Origin: Lachnospiraceae bacterium
GTDB taxonomy: Bacteria > Bacillota > Clostridia > Lachnospirales > Lachnospiraceae
Length of the DNA: 46,296 nucleotides
Direction of reading: 5' to 3'
NCBI GenBank assembly: GCA_021770755.1
Contig: JAETQI010000048.1
Coordinates: 1 to 46,296, forward strand
Both the position numbers and the translations under genes were made by a program. Under the pieces are notes generated by a model. That model was given only the letters and a program-made list of their open reading frames with translations, made no database searches and had not been told where the DNA came from. This document shows positions 24,988 through 33,178 of the stretch, piece by piece. Position 1 is the first letter of the stretch, and every line of letters begins with the position of its first letter.

Positions 24988-25027
24988 ATGGCAGCACCTG
25001 TCTGGGGAAATGGAAAAGGAGCAGCAC

Positions 25028-25078
25028 GGTTCTGCGCATAAAAACGCAGAACCAACCAGTCAGTCAGTTCCGCGTTAG
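25028..25078. terminator. Pair of competing hairpins between convergent genes
   Basis: GGTTCTGCG (25028-25036) pairs perfectly with CGCAGAACC (25045-25053). The right arm can instead pair, with one mismatch, with GTTCCGCGT at about 25067-25075. The second form resembles the hairpin at 16893-16932. No T-run follows. It lies between the LacI-family gene and the convergent ATPase gene and may end transcripts from both sides. Confidence 0.45.
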
Positions 25079-25089
25079 CTAATGAATGC

Positions 25090-27717
25090 CTATTTCAGCA
25101 ACAAAGAAAGCACCTTGGGACGCGCTCCTTTTTCATACTTAAATTTCAATGCGTGCCTGATAATTTCAGGCAAATAATATCGGTCATTGTCTATTTTCAG
25201 ATAACCTTCCTGTTTCATGATCTTTTCTTCTGCCTGAGTAAGATTGAAGGTATCCGCCGCAAACGGCAAAACCTTTTTTTCTTCCGATGCATGTTCTAGT
25301 TTGTCAAAAATGGGTCCCAACGCTTTAATCTCATCCCTGATCTCACCAATCTTACCATTAGAGCATTCTGAAACCGCCCTTCTGATCTCCGCAGGCATCA
25401 AGTATCTGTCCTCATATACTGCTTTGCCTACATGATCAGTTGCTTTTTCCAAAAATCTGATAATATCTCGCGCCTGTAACTGTCCGTTAAAATCTGATAA
25501 CGCCGCCAAGATCCATCTTGAAGAATTTGCTTCATTCGATGTCGGCTTTCCCAGCTTCACTCCCCATAATCTATTTAATGTCTGTTCGATCACTTCTCCC
25601 GGCGCCCTTTCAATTGATATATTTCCCTGATAAAAATCAGGTACCGCCTGGCTTGTCAGCCATACTGCCAATCTTAATGCTTCCGTATTGGACCATTGCA
25701 GTTCAACATCACGATACAAAGAATAAAATTGTTCATAATTAATCGTTAACGAATCCCGCGCCATATCTTTTCTCAGAAATATCATAAGACCTACATTGTG
25801 ATAGGCTATTTTCACTTCGTCGACCAGATCTCTGCATAACGCCCTGATAGCATTCTTTTCGTTTTCTGATGATACGGTATGTTCAAAAATCTCTTCCAGC
25901 CCATCCAGTAAAAAGACAATTTTAATATGCTTATCCTGCAATTCTTCCTCAAGTTCTGCCAACGACTGATATGTTTTATCGAATGCATTTAATATAACTT
26001 TTTTCCATATCTCTTTCCATTCCAAAATATCATGGTCTTTTCTGACGAGCGTTAACAGCATATCTTTGCTATCCACATACACCAGATTACTGATTTTCCC
26101 TCTTGTTCCACATTGGTTAAAACCAGCTATGGCATTCTTTATAACCTCAGGAAATCCTCCTGCATTTCCAGAAGCCAGAAGAGGAACTGTCAGTATACAT
26201 CTATCTCTCCCCGACCCTTTCGACTCCGTATCATTTTTGCTCATACGTTCAACAAATCTTTCCCAATATTGATCTCTTAGTATTTCTCTGTACAGGAAAG
26301 TTTTCCCAGACCCCTTCGCACCCATTATTACCGTATTGGGAATACTGTTTTTATGCTTTCTGATTAAATTCTGGATCGACTCCGTCATCAGTACTTCAAA
26401 TGTTCCATTCCCCTCTGCCGTGATCTGATTTGACGCAAACTCATGAATATGATTAATCACATCATTTCTTGATATCTTTAAAGTAGCATTCTTTGCTTCC
26501 CTGGAAACCATGTAGCTATTTTTAACAATATCACAAATATTCTTGTAAAAATCCCTGCCGCTTAAATTTGTCATTATCTTAGGCAATGTTTCCAAGTGCA
26601 CCAGTTCACTTGCAAATGGAAGCTCCGTCACGATATCATCCATTATAGAATCATCACCTGCCACTCTATCCGAATGATAAACAGCGATCAATTCACTGAT
26701 GATTTCAGCCGTATTCATTCCATTTTGCACCATAGTCAGTAATATTTCCGGTATTTTGGAATTTTCATTCAATGGCAGACCTTTGCTCAATTGTTGTAAG
26801 AGTATCCCTGTTCCCTTGACAGACTGATAAGACGTTGATGTCACGAGGTATTTTTTTACCCTGGGATCAAAAAGCAGCGGCGCAGAAAACTCGCTTAATC
26901 CTGCTCTCAGATCGACCAACACCAATCCTGCATTTACTTTCTTTCCTAATTTTGATAAAACTTCCGCCAATATATATTTTTTATTGTAGCTGATCGCAAG
27001 ACTTTCCGGACTTGCGTACATATCAAGCAACTGTTCCACGTACCTGTATGTTGGCAAAACAATATGCTCTGCCCTTCCTCTTTCTGTCTCTATCCTGACA
27101 GTCAATTCGGATACTTTATCTGCGATCAGTTCAATCACTTCGTCTGCATGATCCTTTTCCTGTGTAACTTCCAAAAGATCCAGAAAACTAAAGGCTGCTT
27201 CCTCCTGCTTCATAGTAAGCCATGTGATTCCCGGCGCCTCAAGATCTGCGTCAACGATAAGGAGCTTTTGGGCATATTCCAAATCATTGAGTTCGGACCA
27301 CGCTTTGACAAAAGCCAGTAAAGACAGTGTCCTGCCTACCCCTCCCTTATACGAATGAAATGCAAGGACCGGTGCTCCCGGTAACTCCTTTTCGATCAGC
27401 TCATTAAAATACGCTGTCTTCTGGTACAAAACATTCCTGAAAAGCGGTGTGACTACACTATCATGATCCTCAATCTCATCAATTCCAAAAGATACACCTA
27501 AAGATTCATCCGATAGATCCAGCATTATTTTCCCGCCGTCATATTTTTTTCCAAAAATATCCCCTAAGATTTTTTTGGCTGCTACCTCCGTCTGTCCTTT
27601 TTCTAAATAAATGATCACCTCATCGGAATATATTTCAGTATCAGAGATCACCCCTCTCCACTTACCTTTGTTTAACAACAACTCTCTTTCTATATCTTTC
27701 CAAGTATATAATGTCAT
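25090..27717 (-). CDS. KGGVGR-variant ATPase with a second, STAND-like P-loop domain
   Basis: An 875-residue protein with two nucleotide-binding regions. After a ~120-residue N-terminal domain comes a MinD/ParA-like deviant Walker A, HSYKGGVGRTLSLLAF (~121-136), with LLIVDADLEAPG (~153-162) and LVLVDLRAGLSE (~266-277), the signature of the KGGVGR-motif variant AAA ATPases. From about residue 460 a second P-loop, VIMGAKGSGKTFLYREIL, is followed by Walker B IVFLLDGLEEIFEH (~600) and a winged-helix-like C-terminus, resembling STAND/AAA signalling NTPases. ATG 27717 overlaps the HEPN-like gene's stop as ATGA, so the two are translationally coupled; an in-frame codon ten residues earlier is unnecessary. 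ATPases of this type are reported in bacterial conflict systems, where they gate an effector. The defence role is inference. No transmembrane segments seen. Confidence 0.82.
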   Translation of the reverse strand: MTLYTWKDIERELLLNKGKWRGVISDTEIYSDEVIIYLEKGQTEVAAKKILGDIFGKKYDGGKIMLDLSDESLGVSFGIDEIEDHDSVVTPLFRNVLYQKTAYFNELIEKELPGAPVLAFHSYKGGVGRTLSLLAFVKAWSELNDLEYAQKLLIVDADLEAPGITWLTMKQEEAAFSFLDLLEVTQEKDHADEVIELIADKVSELTVRIETERGRAEHIVLPTYRYVEQLLDMYASPESLAISYNKKYILAEVLSKLGKKVNAGLVLVDLRAGLSEFSAPLLFDPRVKKYLVTSTSYQSVKGTGILLQQLSKGLPLNENSKIPEILLTMVQNGMNTAEIISELIAVYHSDRVAGDDSIMDDIVTELPFASELVHLETLPKIMTNLSGRDFYKNICDIVKNSYMVSREAKNATLKISRNDVINHIHEFASNQITAEGNGTFEVLMTESIQNLIRKHKNSIPNTVIMGAKGSGKTFLYREILRDQYWERFVERMSKNDTESKGSGRDRCILTVPLLASGNAGGFPEVIKNAIAGFNQCGTRGKISNLVYVDSKDMLLTLVRKDHDILEWKEIWKKVILNAFDKTYQSLAELEEELQDKHIKIVFLLDGLEEIFEHTVSSENEKNAIRALCRDLVDEVKIAYHNVGLMIFLRKDMARDSLTINYEQFYSLYRDVELQWSNTEALRLAVWLTSQAVPDFYQGNISIERAPGEVIEQTLNRLWGVKLGKPTSNEANSSRWILAALSDFNGQLQARDIIRFLEKATDHVGKAVYEDRYLMPAEIRRAVSECSNGKIGEIRDEIKALGPIFDKLEHASEEKKVLPFAADTFNLTQAEEKIMKQEGYLKIDNDRYYLPEIIRHALKFKYEKGARPKVLSLLLK

Positions 27718-28160
27718 TGTCTTCTCATCCCTTCTTTGATCCAACACGCAATATCGTTTAACGAGTCCTCTACCTTTTCTCCCTCGTCCGATTGCTTTTC
27801 CTGTAATTTAATACAGTATCGATAAAACTGATGATAACTTTCTGCATCTACAATATCTCTATGCACCGTTTTCAAACGCGGAAATTTAAAATTTCCCTGC
27901 TGTCCTAATTCTTTCAATATTCTCTCCAAATTATGAGACTTTAAAATTCTAATCTTTTTATCGTCAGTACCTTCCAGAATTTTTTGTGGATTTTCCTCAT
28001 TCCATTTGTCCAATAACTTGTATTTTAAACCGCACTCTACACTGTAAACCAACAGTAATCTTCTGCTGTTTACATCTGCATTTGCACATTTAAGTCGTTT
28101 ATATGTCTGGTAATGCTTCTCGTATCCTTTTCTATAATCCTTTTTATCTGCAATCAGCAT
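27714..28160 (-). CDS. HEPN-like small protein coupled to the KGGVGR ATPase
   Basis: A 148-residue, helix-rich, charged protein. RRLLLVYSVECGLKYKLLDKW followed by KSHNLERILKELG resembles the HEPN fold (the E-x-x-LK helix, then the SH-x-L helix). Two R-x4-H strings are present, RILKSH (71-76) and RLKTVH (95-100), which could supply a HEPN RNase site, but neither is in the classical late-helix setting with certainty. AAAGGA lies ahead of ATG 28160. It is co-transcribed and coupled with the ATPase through an ATGA overlap, so the two products probably work together, the HEPN-like protein as effector or adaptor. I do not recognise a named family. Confidence 0.6.
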   Translation of the reverse strand: MLIADKKDYRKGYEKHYQTYKRLKCANADVNSRRLLLVYSVECGLKYKLLDKWNEENPQKILEGTDDKKIRILKSHNLERILKELGQQGNFKFPRLKTVHRDIVDAESYHQFYRYCIKLQEKQSDEGEKVEDSLNDIACWIKEGMRRQ

Positions 28161-28281
28161 TTTGAAAGTCCTTTCATTTGTCGCTTATTTCAAATAATTA
28201 TATCTGAATAATAGAGTAACAACATTTCTTTCCCATAAGTAAATACGGGTATATCTGCAAAATACCGGTCTGTCCAGTTTA

Positions 28282-28548
28282 TTAGAAAGTTTTTTCCTTA
28301 ATTTCTCCATGTATATACCCCACAATACAGTTTTCAGTCGTCCTGTCTATCACAATATTTTCATTGAAATGCTGTTTCCTATACATTTTGATATCCTTGT
28401 CAGTGACAACATCAACTAATATTCCATTTTCAATGTCAATACCGGACATTTCGCAGTCTCTAAACACCACCCACATATCCGGAAACAGATCCACGGCTTC
28501 ATCCCATGTCAAACGCTCTCCAATATACTGATCCTTATTTGCTGTCAT
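28282..28548 (-). CDS. Small protein of unknown function
   Basis: An 88-residue protein, not recognised. It contains RLTWDEAVDLFPDMWVVFRD, then GILVDVVTDKD and NIVIDRTTENCIVGYIHG, a compact mixed alpha/beta pattern without signal peptide or membrane segment. AAAGGAAG before ATG 28548 supports translation. It lies on the same strand as, and 121 bases upstream of, the HEPN-like gene and could be part of that operon or of an older accessory cassette with the XRE gene. Confidence 0.6.
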   Translation of the reverse strand: MTANKDQYIGERLTWDEAVDLFPDMWVVFRDCEMSGIDIENGILVDVVTDKDIKMYRKQHFNENIVIDRTTENCIVGYIHGEIKEKTF

Positions 28549-28717
28549 ATGACCATCTTCCTTTCATCGTGAAATAATCGCTCCCCTTTAATCCTCCCAT
28601 ATATCATTGATAAGTCGTCACGTATATTCTTCCCAATCACCCACAATTTCTGATCTTACCTTCCAACTTATGACTCGCCCCCAGTCGGACAAATCGTATG
28701 AAGCACTTACCATAAAA

Positions 28718-28912
28718 TCAATCGATAAATTTCACTACATCATTTGGCTTACAATTCATTGCACGGCACAATTTTTCAAGCGTTAACAATGTTATATTCT
28801 CATTCCTTTTCAACTTAAATATGGTTTTGCTGTCAATATCATGTTTCAGCAAATAGTACTGGCTGTAATTGTGTGTTTTCATATATTCCCACATGGGACT
28901 GTAATCAAGCAT
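28718..28912 (-). CDS. Minimal XRE/Cro-type HTH protein
   Basis: A 64-residue DNA-binding protein that is essentially only a helix-turn-helix: YSPMWEYMKTHNYSQYYLLK, then the recognition segment DSKTIFKLKRNENITLLTLEKLC and a final CKPNDVVKFID. ATG 28912 has GGAG at good spacing; a GTG three codons earlier is nearer to it and less likely. It is the first minus-strand gene of the accessory cluster and diverges from the gene at 29088. The palindrome TATCATAATATGATA at 29034-29048 in the shared intergenic region is a candidate operator. Confidence 0.78.
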   Translation of the reverse strand: MLDYSPMWEYMKTHNYSQYYLLKHDIDSKTIFKLKRNENITLLTLEKLCRAMNCKPNDVVKFID

Positions 28913-29023
28913 ACAAGTCACTCCTCTCTACACTATTATGCCCTGTTATAATGTATTCAAACAGAATGGAGATTTCTATAATGATTAATGACATTATGCA
29001 AATAATCATATTTCCATTTATCA

Positions 29024-29052
29024 TTGTGTAGATTATCATAATATGATATAAT
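29024..29052 (+). promoter_or_regulatory. Promoter for the duplicated-repeat gene with overlapping palindrome
   Basis: TTGTGT (29024-29029), 17 bases, then perfect TATAAT (29047-29052). The perfect palindrome TATCATA-A-TATGATA (about 29034-29048) sits in the spacer and reaches the -10 box, an ideal repressor site. The HTH protein encoded divergently at 28718-28912 is the likely binder. Confidence 0.6.
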
Positions 29053-29087
29053 AACGATGTATTTGAACAGAAAGGTAGCACATAATC

Positions 29088-29858
29088 ATGAAAAATCCAA
29101 ACTACATCACAACACAGGAATCCAAAAAATGCACAGAAGTAACCAATGCGTTTAAAGAGCTATTCGAAACACTTGACATCACTGTTATAAATACAGGGAA
29201 ATATGGATTTGCTCTTTTAAAATATTACTATTCCAATGGATTTCAATATATAGAAAATTACATCAACAGTAATAACCTTTTTGAAGCCTTATGGAACGAG
29301 TGGCTCAAAGAAAAATTAATTGAACTTTGTATTGATACGCTTTTAATCAACCTAGATTATAAAGATATGTACGACAATTTATCATTGGATACACAAAAGG
29401 AACTTATAAAAACAAAAAGACTATTTTTATCTAAGGTAAACAATGATACTATCAAGTCTGACATTTCGACCACCATACAATCACATATAAATAATAAGGA
29501 AAGAGACCAATGCAGAATTTTAGCAGCTATATTTAGAACCGAATTAGAAAAACATAGTATAGTAATAAAAGAAACTGAAAAATTTGGATTTATAATGCTA
29601 CAATACTTTGAGCCTAAAGCAAACTTTGATTGTGCTATGGTCTTTACAGATTGTCAGAAAATGTATGATACATTACTCAATGAATGGTTTGTGTGTCAGA
29701 TATCAGACTTAATGCAAAAAAGGTATATAATCAATATAGATATAGATGATTTTTATAATAAATTATCAAAAAAAGAAAAAGAAGAATTGCATAAGAAAAA
29801 AGAGCGTTTTATCAATCAGATAATGAAGAAAGCAAGTTTCATAAAAGACTTTATGTAA
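29088..29858 (+). CDS. AT-rich protein made of two diverged repeats, function unknown
   Basis: A 256-residue protein, not recognised. It consists of two copies of a ~100-residue unit: TGKYGFALLKYYYS...LFEALWNEWLKEKLIEL...DYKDMYDNLSLDTQKELIK in the first half, and TEKFGFIMLQYFEP...MYDTLLNEWFVCQISDL...DIDDFYNKLSKKEKEELHK in the second. Both are predicted mostly helical, without signal peptide or membrane segments. Base composition is strikingly AT-rich compared with the flanking chromosome, pointing to recent acquisition. GAAAGG lies ahead of the ATG. It diverges from the small XRE gene and shares its regulatory region. A role in the neighbouring HEPN/ATPase cluster is possible but unsupported by sequence. 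Confidence 0.7.
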   Translation: MKNPNYITTQESKKCTEVTNAFKELFETLDITVINTGKYGFALLKYYYSNGFQYIENYINSNNLFEALWNEWLKEKLIELCIDTLLINLDYKDMYDNLSLDTQKELIKTKRLFLSKVNNDTIKSDISTTIQSHINNKERDQCRILAAIFRTELEKHSIVIKETEKFGFIMLQYFEPKANFDCAMVFTDCQKMYDTLLNEWFVCQISDLMQKRYIINIDIDDFYNKLSKKEKEELHKKKERFINQIMKKASFIKDFM

Positions 29859-29982
29859 TTACGTCAAAACAGATATACATCACAGTTTGTGGGAAATTTG
29901 TGCCGAATAAAGGAAGTGTAGCGGGCTATGTTGACTGAATCCGGTGCAAATATCATGCCGATCTGTTTTGTCCATGTGCTGT

Positions 29983-30014
29983 AAAAAAACTCCTCAAAAC
30001 TGAGGAGTTTTTTT
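29983..30014. terminator. Bidirectional terminator
   Basis: AAAAAAACTCCTC, a short loop, then GAGGAGTTTTTTT (29983-29995 and 30002-30014): a symmetrical stem flanked by A-run and T-run. It ends the minus-strand nucleotidyltransferase gene (stop at 30018) and can also stop plus-strand transcripts. The ~120 bases between it and 29858 hold no gene I can support. Confidence 0.85.
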
Positions 30015-30017
30015 CGG

Positions 30018-31088
30018 CTAACGCTGGTAATCAGGCACAAAGGCATCGATATCGGGAAAACTGTTTGCCTGCATTCCCGCCCTCTGATACTCGCTCTGAT
30101 ATCTGCTTAGAATTGCGTCAAACGCCCGCGCTGTCTTATGAAGATCCTGCGGATCGTATCCTTCCAAAGCGTCGTATCTGTCAATATTTACTTCGCTGCC
30201 GATCTCCGAGAGCATTTCATTGAAGCTGACCAGACTCATCAATGCCAGATGTCTGTTTCCGGTCTCGGCGGCTGTATACATCTTGTTCCGCCAGTTGGAG
30301 TACATTTCCTCGTAAGTACCAGCCAGCACGTCGGCGCTTGCGGGCTTCTTCTGCGGCGCGATCTGTTCCCTCACTTGATGGAATACGGCGGTTGTTTCGC
30401 GCATGAGTGCAGTCAGATGCTCTTTGACCGATGCCTTCGAGGGCGCGGATATGACAGCATCTATCATGCCGCAGAATCCTTCCGGTCTGTTCTGCATGGC
30501 ATTCAGCTCTTCATAGGCACGGTTTACGCCGCAGTGAAAATACTGTTTATTTAACATTGCAACCGCATTTTTCACATAATAAATGACATTGCCCGCATTG
30601 CTCAGCACATCGGAATCACGCTCAGAGATCATGGCAGCCGTATAATGATGCTCCGCTTCCTTTAGCTGATTTTCTGCCTTTATATAATCTTCCGCCGAGA
30701 AGGGAGCCGATAAGATATCTCCTGCCGTCTGCCGCAGTGTGTCGAGCTGTCTCCGATATCTGTCATCAGCACAGTAAACGACCTGGGCATCCATGAGTTT
30801 GGAAATGTTGGGGTGGTCATATCTGGCATCAGCTTCTAGCTGTTTCCAGGTGGTGCAGTAGATGTCGTGTCCGACTTGCAGATCTTCCTGTATAAAACCG
30901 CATCCTAGCTGCCAGCCCCTGTCATCATTGATCAGAATGAGCAGATCCAGATCGGACCTTTCGTGAAAGTCTCCTCTTGCGAAGGATCCGTATACGCCGA
31001 TCAGGGCGAGGGCACCCGGACATACGGTATCCGCTTTTCGGATGACCGCATCGATTATCTTTTGGTTACGTTCTTCTAAATTTGTCAT
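30018..31088 (-). CDS. Nucleotidyltransferase-domain protein
   Basis: A 356-residue protein. The first ~110 residues form a polymerase-beta-type nucleotidyltransferase: GSFARGDFHERSDLDLLILI carries the GS motif (34-35) and the metal-binding Asp46 and Asp48. The remaining ~240 residues are helical with no motif I recognise; helical partners of this kind occur in aminoglycoside and other substrate-modifying enzymes. GGGAGGAG lies ahead of ATG 31088. It follows the GNAT gene by 17 bases on the same strand, and that pairing is suggestive of small-molecule modification or resistance, but the substrate cannot be read from sequence. Confidence 0.82.
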   Translation of the reverse strand: MTNLEERNQKIIDAVIRKADTVCPGALALIGVYGSFARGDFHERSDLDLLILINDDRGWQLGCGFIQEDLQVGHDIYCTTWKQLEADARYDHPNISKLMDAQVVYCADDRYRRQLDTLRQTAGDILSAPFSAEDYIKAENQLKEAEHHYTAAMISERDSDVLSNAGNVIYYVKNAVAMLNKQYFHCGVNRAYEELNAMQNRPEGFCGMIDAVISAPSKASVKEHLTALMRETTAVFHQVREQIAPQKKPASADVLAGTYEEMYSNWRNKMYTAAETGNRHLALMSLVSFNEMLSEIGSEVNIDRYDALEGYDPQDLHKTARAFDAILSRYQSEYQRAGMQANSFPDIDAFVPDYQR

Positions 31089-31105
31089 TGCCGGACTCCT
31101 CCCTT

Positions 31106-32017
31106 TTATGCTTTTTTCCAGCCAAATAATGGTTCCTTGCGATTGTATCCGATCCTGCGGTAAAAATCATCTTCTCCGCCAGTCATGCATTCAGCACCCA
31201 GTTCCTTCATTTTGCTGTAATGTCTGGAAAGCGCCGCTGATGCCAGTCCCCTGCCGCGATATGCCGGAACGGTGCAGAGCGGTTCCATGTATGCGAGCTT
31301 ATTTTCCGGCACCCACCACATTCCCGAATAGCAGACATATTCGTCCTGTTCATTGGCAATGATCACGTCGTATCCGTAGGTGGCATGCGGAGGCGGTGCC
31401 ATGAGATTGCTGATGATACCCTGATACGCTTTCTGCGGATTCCAGGGAGTTCCGGGATCTGCAGCTTCCCAGTCTTCAAAGGCTCCCTCGTCCTCGTGAT
31501 CAAATCCTTTCCAGGTGCAGACCGCAAGCTTTACCGGATCCACACGGGCGGGATCCACAAAATGATATCCGTCTGGCAAGGGTGTGTTTAAGGTAGCTGA
31601 TCCAAGATCGATTACATAGTTCTCGCAGACAAAGTTTTGTCTGTAACCGCTTTTTTCGGCGGCTTCCATCAGTGCTTTTTGTTCTGGACGAAAGATCAAA
31701 GCTTTTTCTTCGTCATTTCCCGGCATATGCATGCTTGCGTATTCGATCATCTCATCCGCCAGCATTTCATATCCATGACGCAAACAAAAATGTATGTCTG
31801 TGCAGGGAGCTTCATAAAAGACAAATCCCACCGCCCTGTCTTTGTCAAACCAGAGTCTGTCCAGGTAAAGATAGCGCTTATCCATCCATGCTGATGTGAG
31901 CGCATACTCAAAAAATGGCGCCTTTACTCCGTTTTTCGCATAACATGCTACCAGCAGATCCCATACGGTCTGATGATCTGTAAGTAATTGAAATTGTTTC
32001 GTAGTTATATTTTTCAT
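31106..32017 (-). CDS. GNAT-family N-acetyltransferase
   Basis: A 303-residue acetyltransferase with a clear GNAT core in the C-terminal half: ANEQDEYVCYSGMWWVPENKLAYMEPLCTVPAYRGRGLASAAL, of which VPAYRGRGLASAAL is the acetyl-CoA binding loop, followed by helix and strand to FYRRIGYNRKEPLFGW. The N-terminal half looks like a second, degenerate GNAT fold (FDKDRAVGFVFYEAPC). It precedes the nucleotidyltransferase gene in a two-gene unit. The substrate is unknown. Confidence 0.88.
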   Translation of the reverse strand: MKNITTKQFQLLTDHQTVWDLLVACYAKNGVKAPFFEYALTSAWMDKRYLYLDRLWFDKDRAVGFVFYEAPCTDIHFCLRHGYEMLADEMIEYASMHMPGNDEEKALIFRPEQKALMEAAEKSGYRQNFVCENYVIDLGSATLNTPLPDGYHFVDPARVDPVKLAVCTWKGFDHEDEGAFEDWEAADPGTPWNPQKAYQGIISNLMAPPPHATYGYDVIIANEQDEYVCYSGMWWVPENKLAYMEPLCTVPAYRGRGLASAALSRHYSKMKELGAECMTGGEDDFYRRIGYNRKEPLFGWKKA

Positions 32018-32111
32018 CTGATACCTTACCTTTCCCTATGTATCTTTATCATAGCAAACACAGAGCCAGGATAAAAGCGGTGAGAATGACTATAAACAAA
32101 ATTACCACAAA

Positions 32112-32143
32112 AGGGCGCCCGCCACTTTCGTGACAGGCGCCCT
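32112..32143 (-). terminator. Terminator of the CD3324-family gene
   Basis: On the minus strand, AGGGCGCC (32143-32136) and GGCGCCCT (32119-32112) form an 8-bp GC-rich stem with TTTTG following. It lies 10 bases past the stop of the gene at 32153. Confidence 0.75.
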
Positions 32144-32152
32144 GATACCAGA

Positions 32153-32410
32153 TCATCCATACAAAATCTTTTGAATGGTACTGTGTGCCAGACCGTACTG
32201 CTTCATGAGTGTATCGATGGATGAACCCTCTTTGTAAAGCCGCTGTATTTCCTTATTTCGTTCCTGATAAAAGGTACGGGAACCGTTGGCGGTGCCCCAT
32301 TCTTTTTTCGCCGTCGATCTCGGAATATACAGGATCTCTCCGTCAATGTAAGTCTGAAGTTCTTTTAATAACCGCTCTGGCAATATTTCTGCTGCATTGA
32401 TATATCTCAT
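32153..32410 (-). CDS. CD3324 family protein
   Basis: An 85-residue protein of the CD3324 family found across Clostridia. The opening YINAAEILPERLLKELQTYI, then GEILYIPRS, KKEWGTANGSR, a basic helix RNKEIQRLYKEGSSI and the final helix-turn-helix LMKQYGLAHSTIQKILYG fit it well. The C-terminal HTH of Mor/resolvase style implies DNA binding, but no function is established to my knowledge. It has its own terminator and is not obviously in an operon. Confidence 0.8.
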   Translation of the reverse strand: MRYINAAEILPERLLKELQTYIDGEILYIPRSTAKKEWGTANGSRTFYQERNKEIQRLYKEGSSIDTLMKQYGLAHSTIQKILYG

Positions 32411-32476
32411 TCTGACCGCTCCTTATCCATGCACAGAGGCGCATAATGTAATGCGCGCCCTGCCTGACTCTGTTCG

Positions 32477-32507
32477 ATCGAGTAGGGAAGAGTTATCTTT
32501 CCCTGCT
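32477..32507. repeat. Small hairpin related to one at 12819-12843
   Basis: ATCGAGTAGGGAAG begins a hairpin (AGTAGGGAAGAG against CTTTCCCTGCT). The same 11-base start AATCGAGTAGGG and a CCCTGCT arm occur at 12819-12842. It may be a short interspersed element of this genome. Two copies are weak evidence. Confidence 0.3.
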
Positions 32508-32576
32508 CTGGTGCATAAATAAAGTGCAGAAACAGCAGAACATTTTTATGTGCCCATACAGAGAGCTATATGTCTG

Positions 32577-33065
32577 CTATTCTGCATGGGCAAAGACATT
32601 CCGGGCTTTTTCTTTTTCAAGAAGTTTCTCCAGCTCGATGCGCAGACGGTTTTTTAAGTCCTCCAGTTCGTCCGGCGTTGGCAGAAATTCCTCGGATACC
32701 AATTCCGCCCCCAGCTTCCAGACAGGTCCGGCTGTATCCGTGTCCCCTTTTCTTCTGGGGAAGATATGCCAGTGCATGTGGACACCTTTTCCTGCGCCCA
32801 GCAGCTCATAGTTAAGCTTGTCCGGCTGGAATGCATTGTAGACAGCCTCCGCCACGATCGCCATTTCGTGGAGAAACTGATCCCTGAAAGCCGGCTCCAG
32901 AAAATGCAGCTCTGTTGCATGCTCCTTGCACAAAAATAGAGAGTACCCTTTTATGCGCTGGTGGTCTCCGATCACGACATAGCCTGTACTCAGTTCTTTG
33001 ACAAAGTACGGATTCTGGTCGTTTTTGATCCGCTCGATCCGCTCACAAATCATACAATCTTTCAT
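32577..33065 (-). CDS. HIT-family nucleotide-binding protein
   Basis: A 162-residue histidine-triad protein. The triad is HMHWHIFPR (His96, His98, His100), with MICERI at the start containing the Cys pair often seen in Zn-binding HIT members and GYSLFLCKEHATELHFLE before the active site. Family members hydrolyse or transfer nucleotides (Ap4A, AMP-lysine and similar). ATG 33065 directly follows AGGAGGTGAATCG, which fixes the start against an upstream in-frame ATG. The extended C-terminal helix (LPTPDELEDLKNRLR...) is longer than in minimal HIT proteins. Confidence 0.88.
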   Translation of the reverse strand: MKDCMICERIERIKNDQNPYFVKELSTGYVVIGDHQRIKGYSLFLCKEHATELHFLEPAFRDQFLHEMAIVAEAVYNAFQPDKLNYELLGAGKGVHMHWHIFPRRKGDTDTAGPVWKLGAELVSEEFLPTPDELEDLKNRLRIELEKLLEKEKARNVFAHAE

Positions 33066-33100
33066 CGATTCACCTCCTTTTGGCATTAATTTTATCATTT

Positions 33101-33134
33101 TTGACCTTGATTGTCTATGGAGTTATGGTATGAT
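33101..33134 (+). promoter_or_regulatory. Candidate promoter for the C39-like gene
   Basis: Two overlapping choices: TTGACC (33101-33106) with TATGGT 17 bases on, or TTGATT (33107-33112) with TATGAT (33129-33134) 16 bases on. Either lies 45 to 55 bases before the ATG at 33179. Confidence 0.4.
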
Positions 33135-33178
33135 TGTATTGTCGGTGTATGTGTGACAAAGAATGAGGAGGTGGGACA

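Noticed and set aside
24988-25089. Possible attachment site or mobile-element boundary at the start of the accessory cluster
   Set aside because: No integrase, no tRNA and no direct repeat pair matching the other edge; only terminator-like hairpins are seen.
29864-30046. Minus-strand open frame between the duplicated-repeat gene and the nucleotidyltransferase gene
   Set aside because: Runs through the bidirectional terminator, overlaps the end of the nucleotidyltransferase gene and has no family signal.
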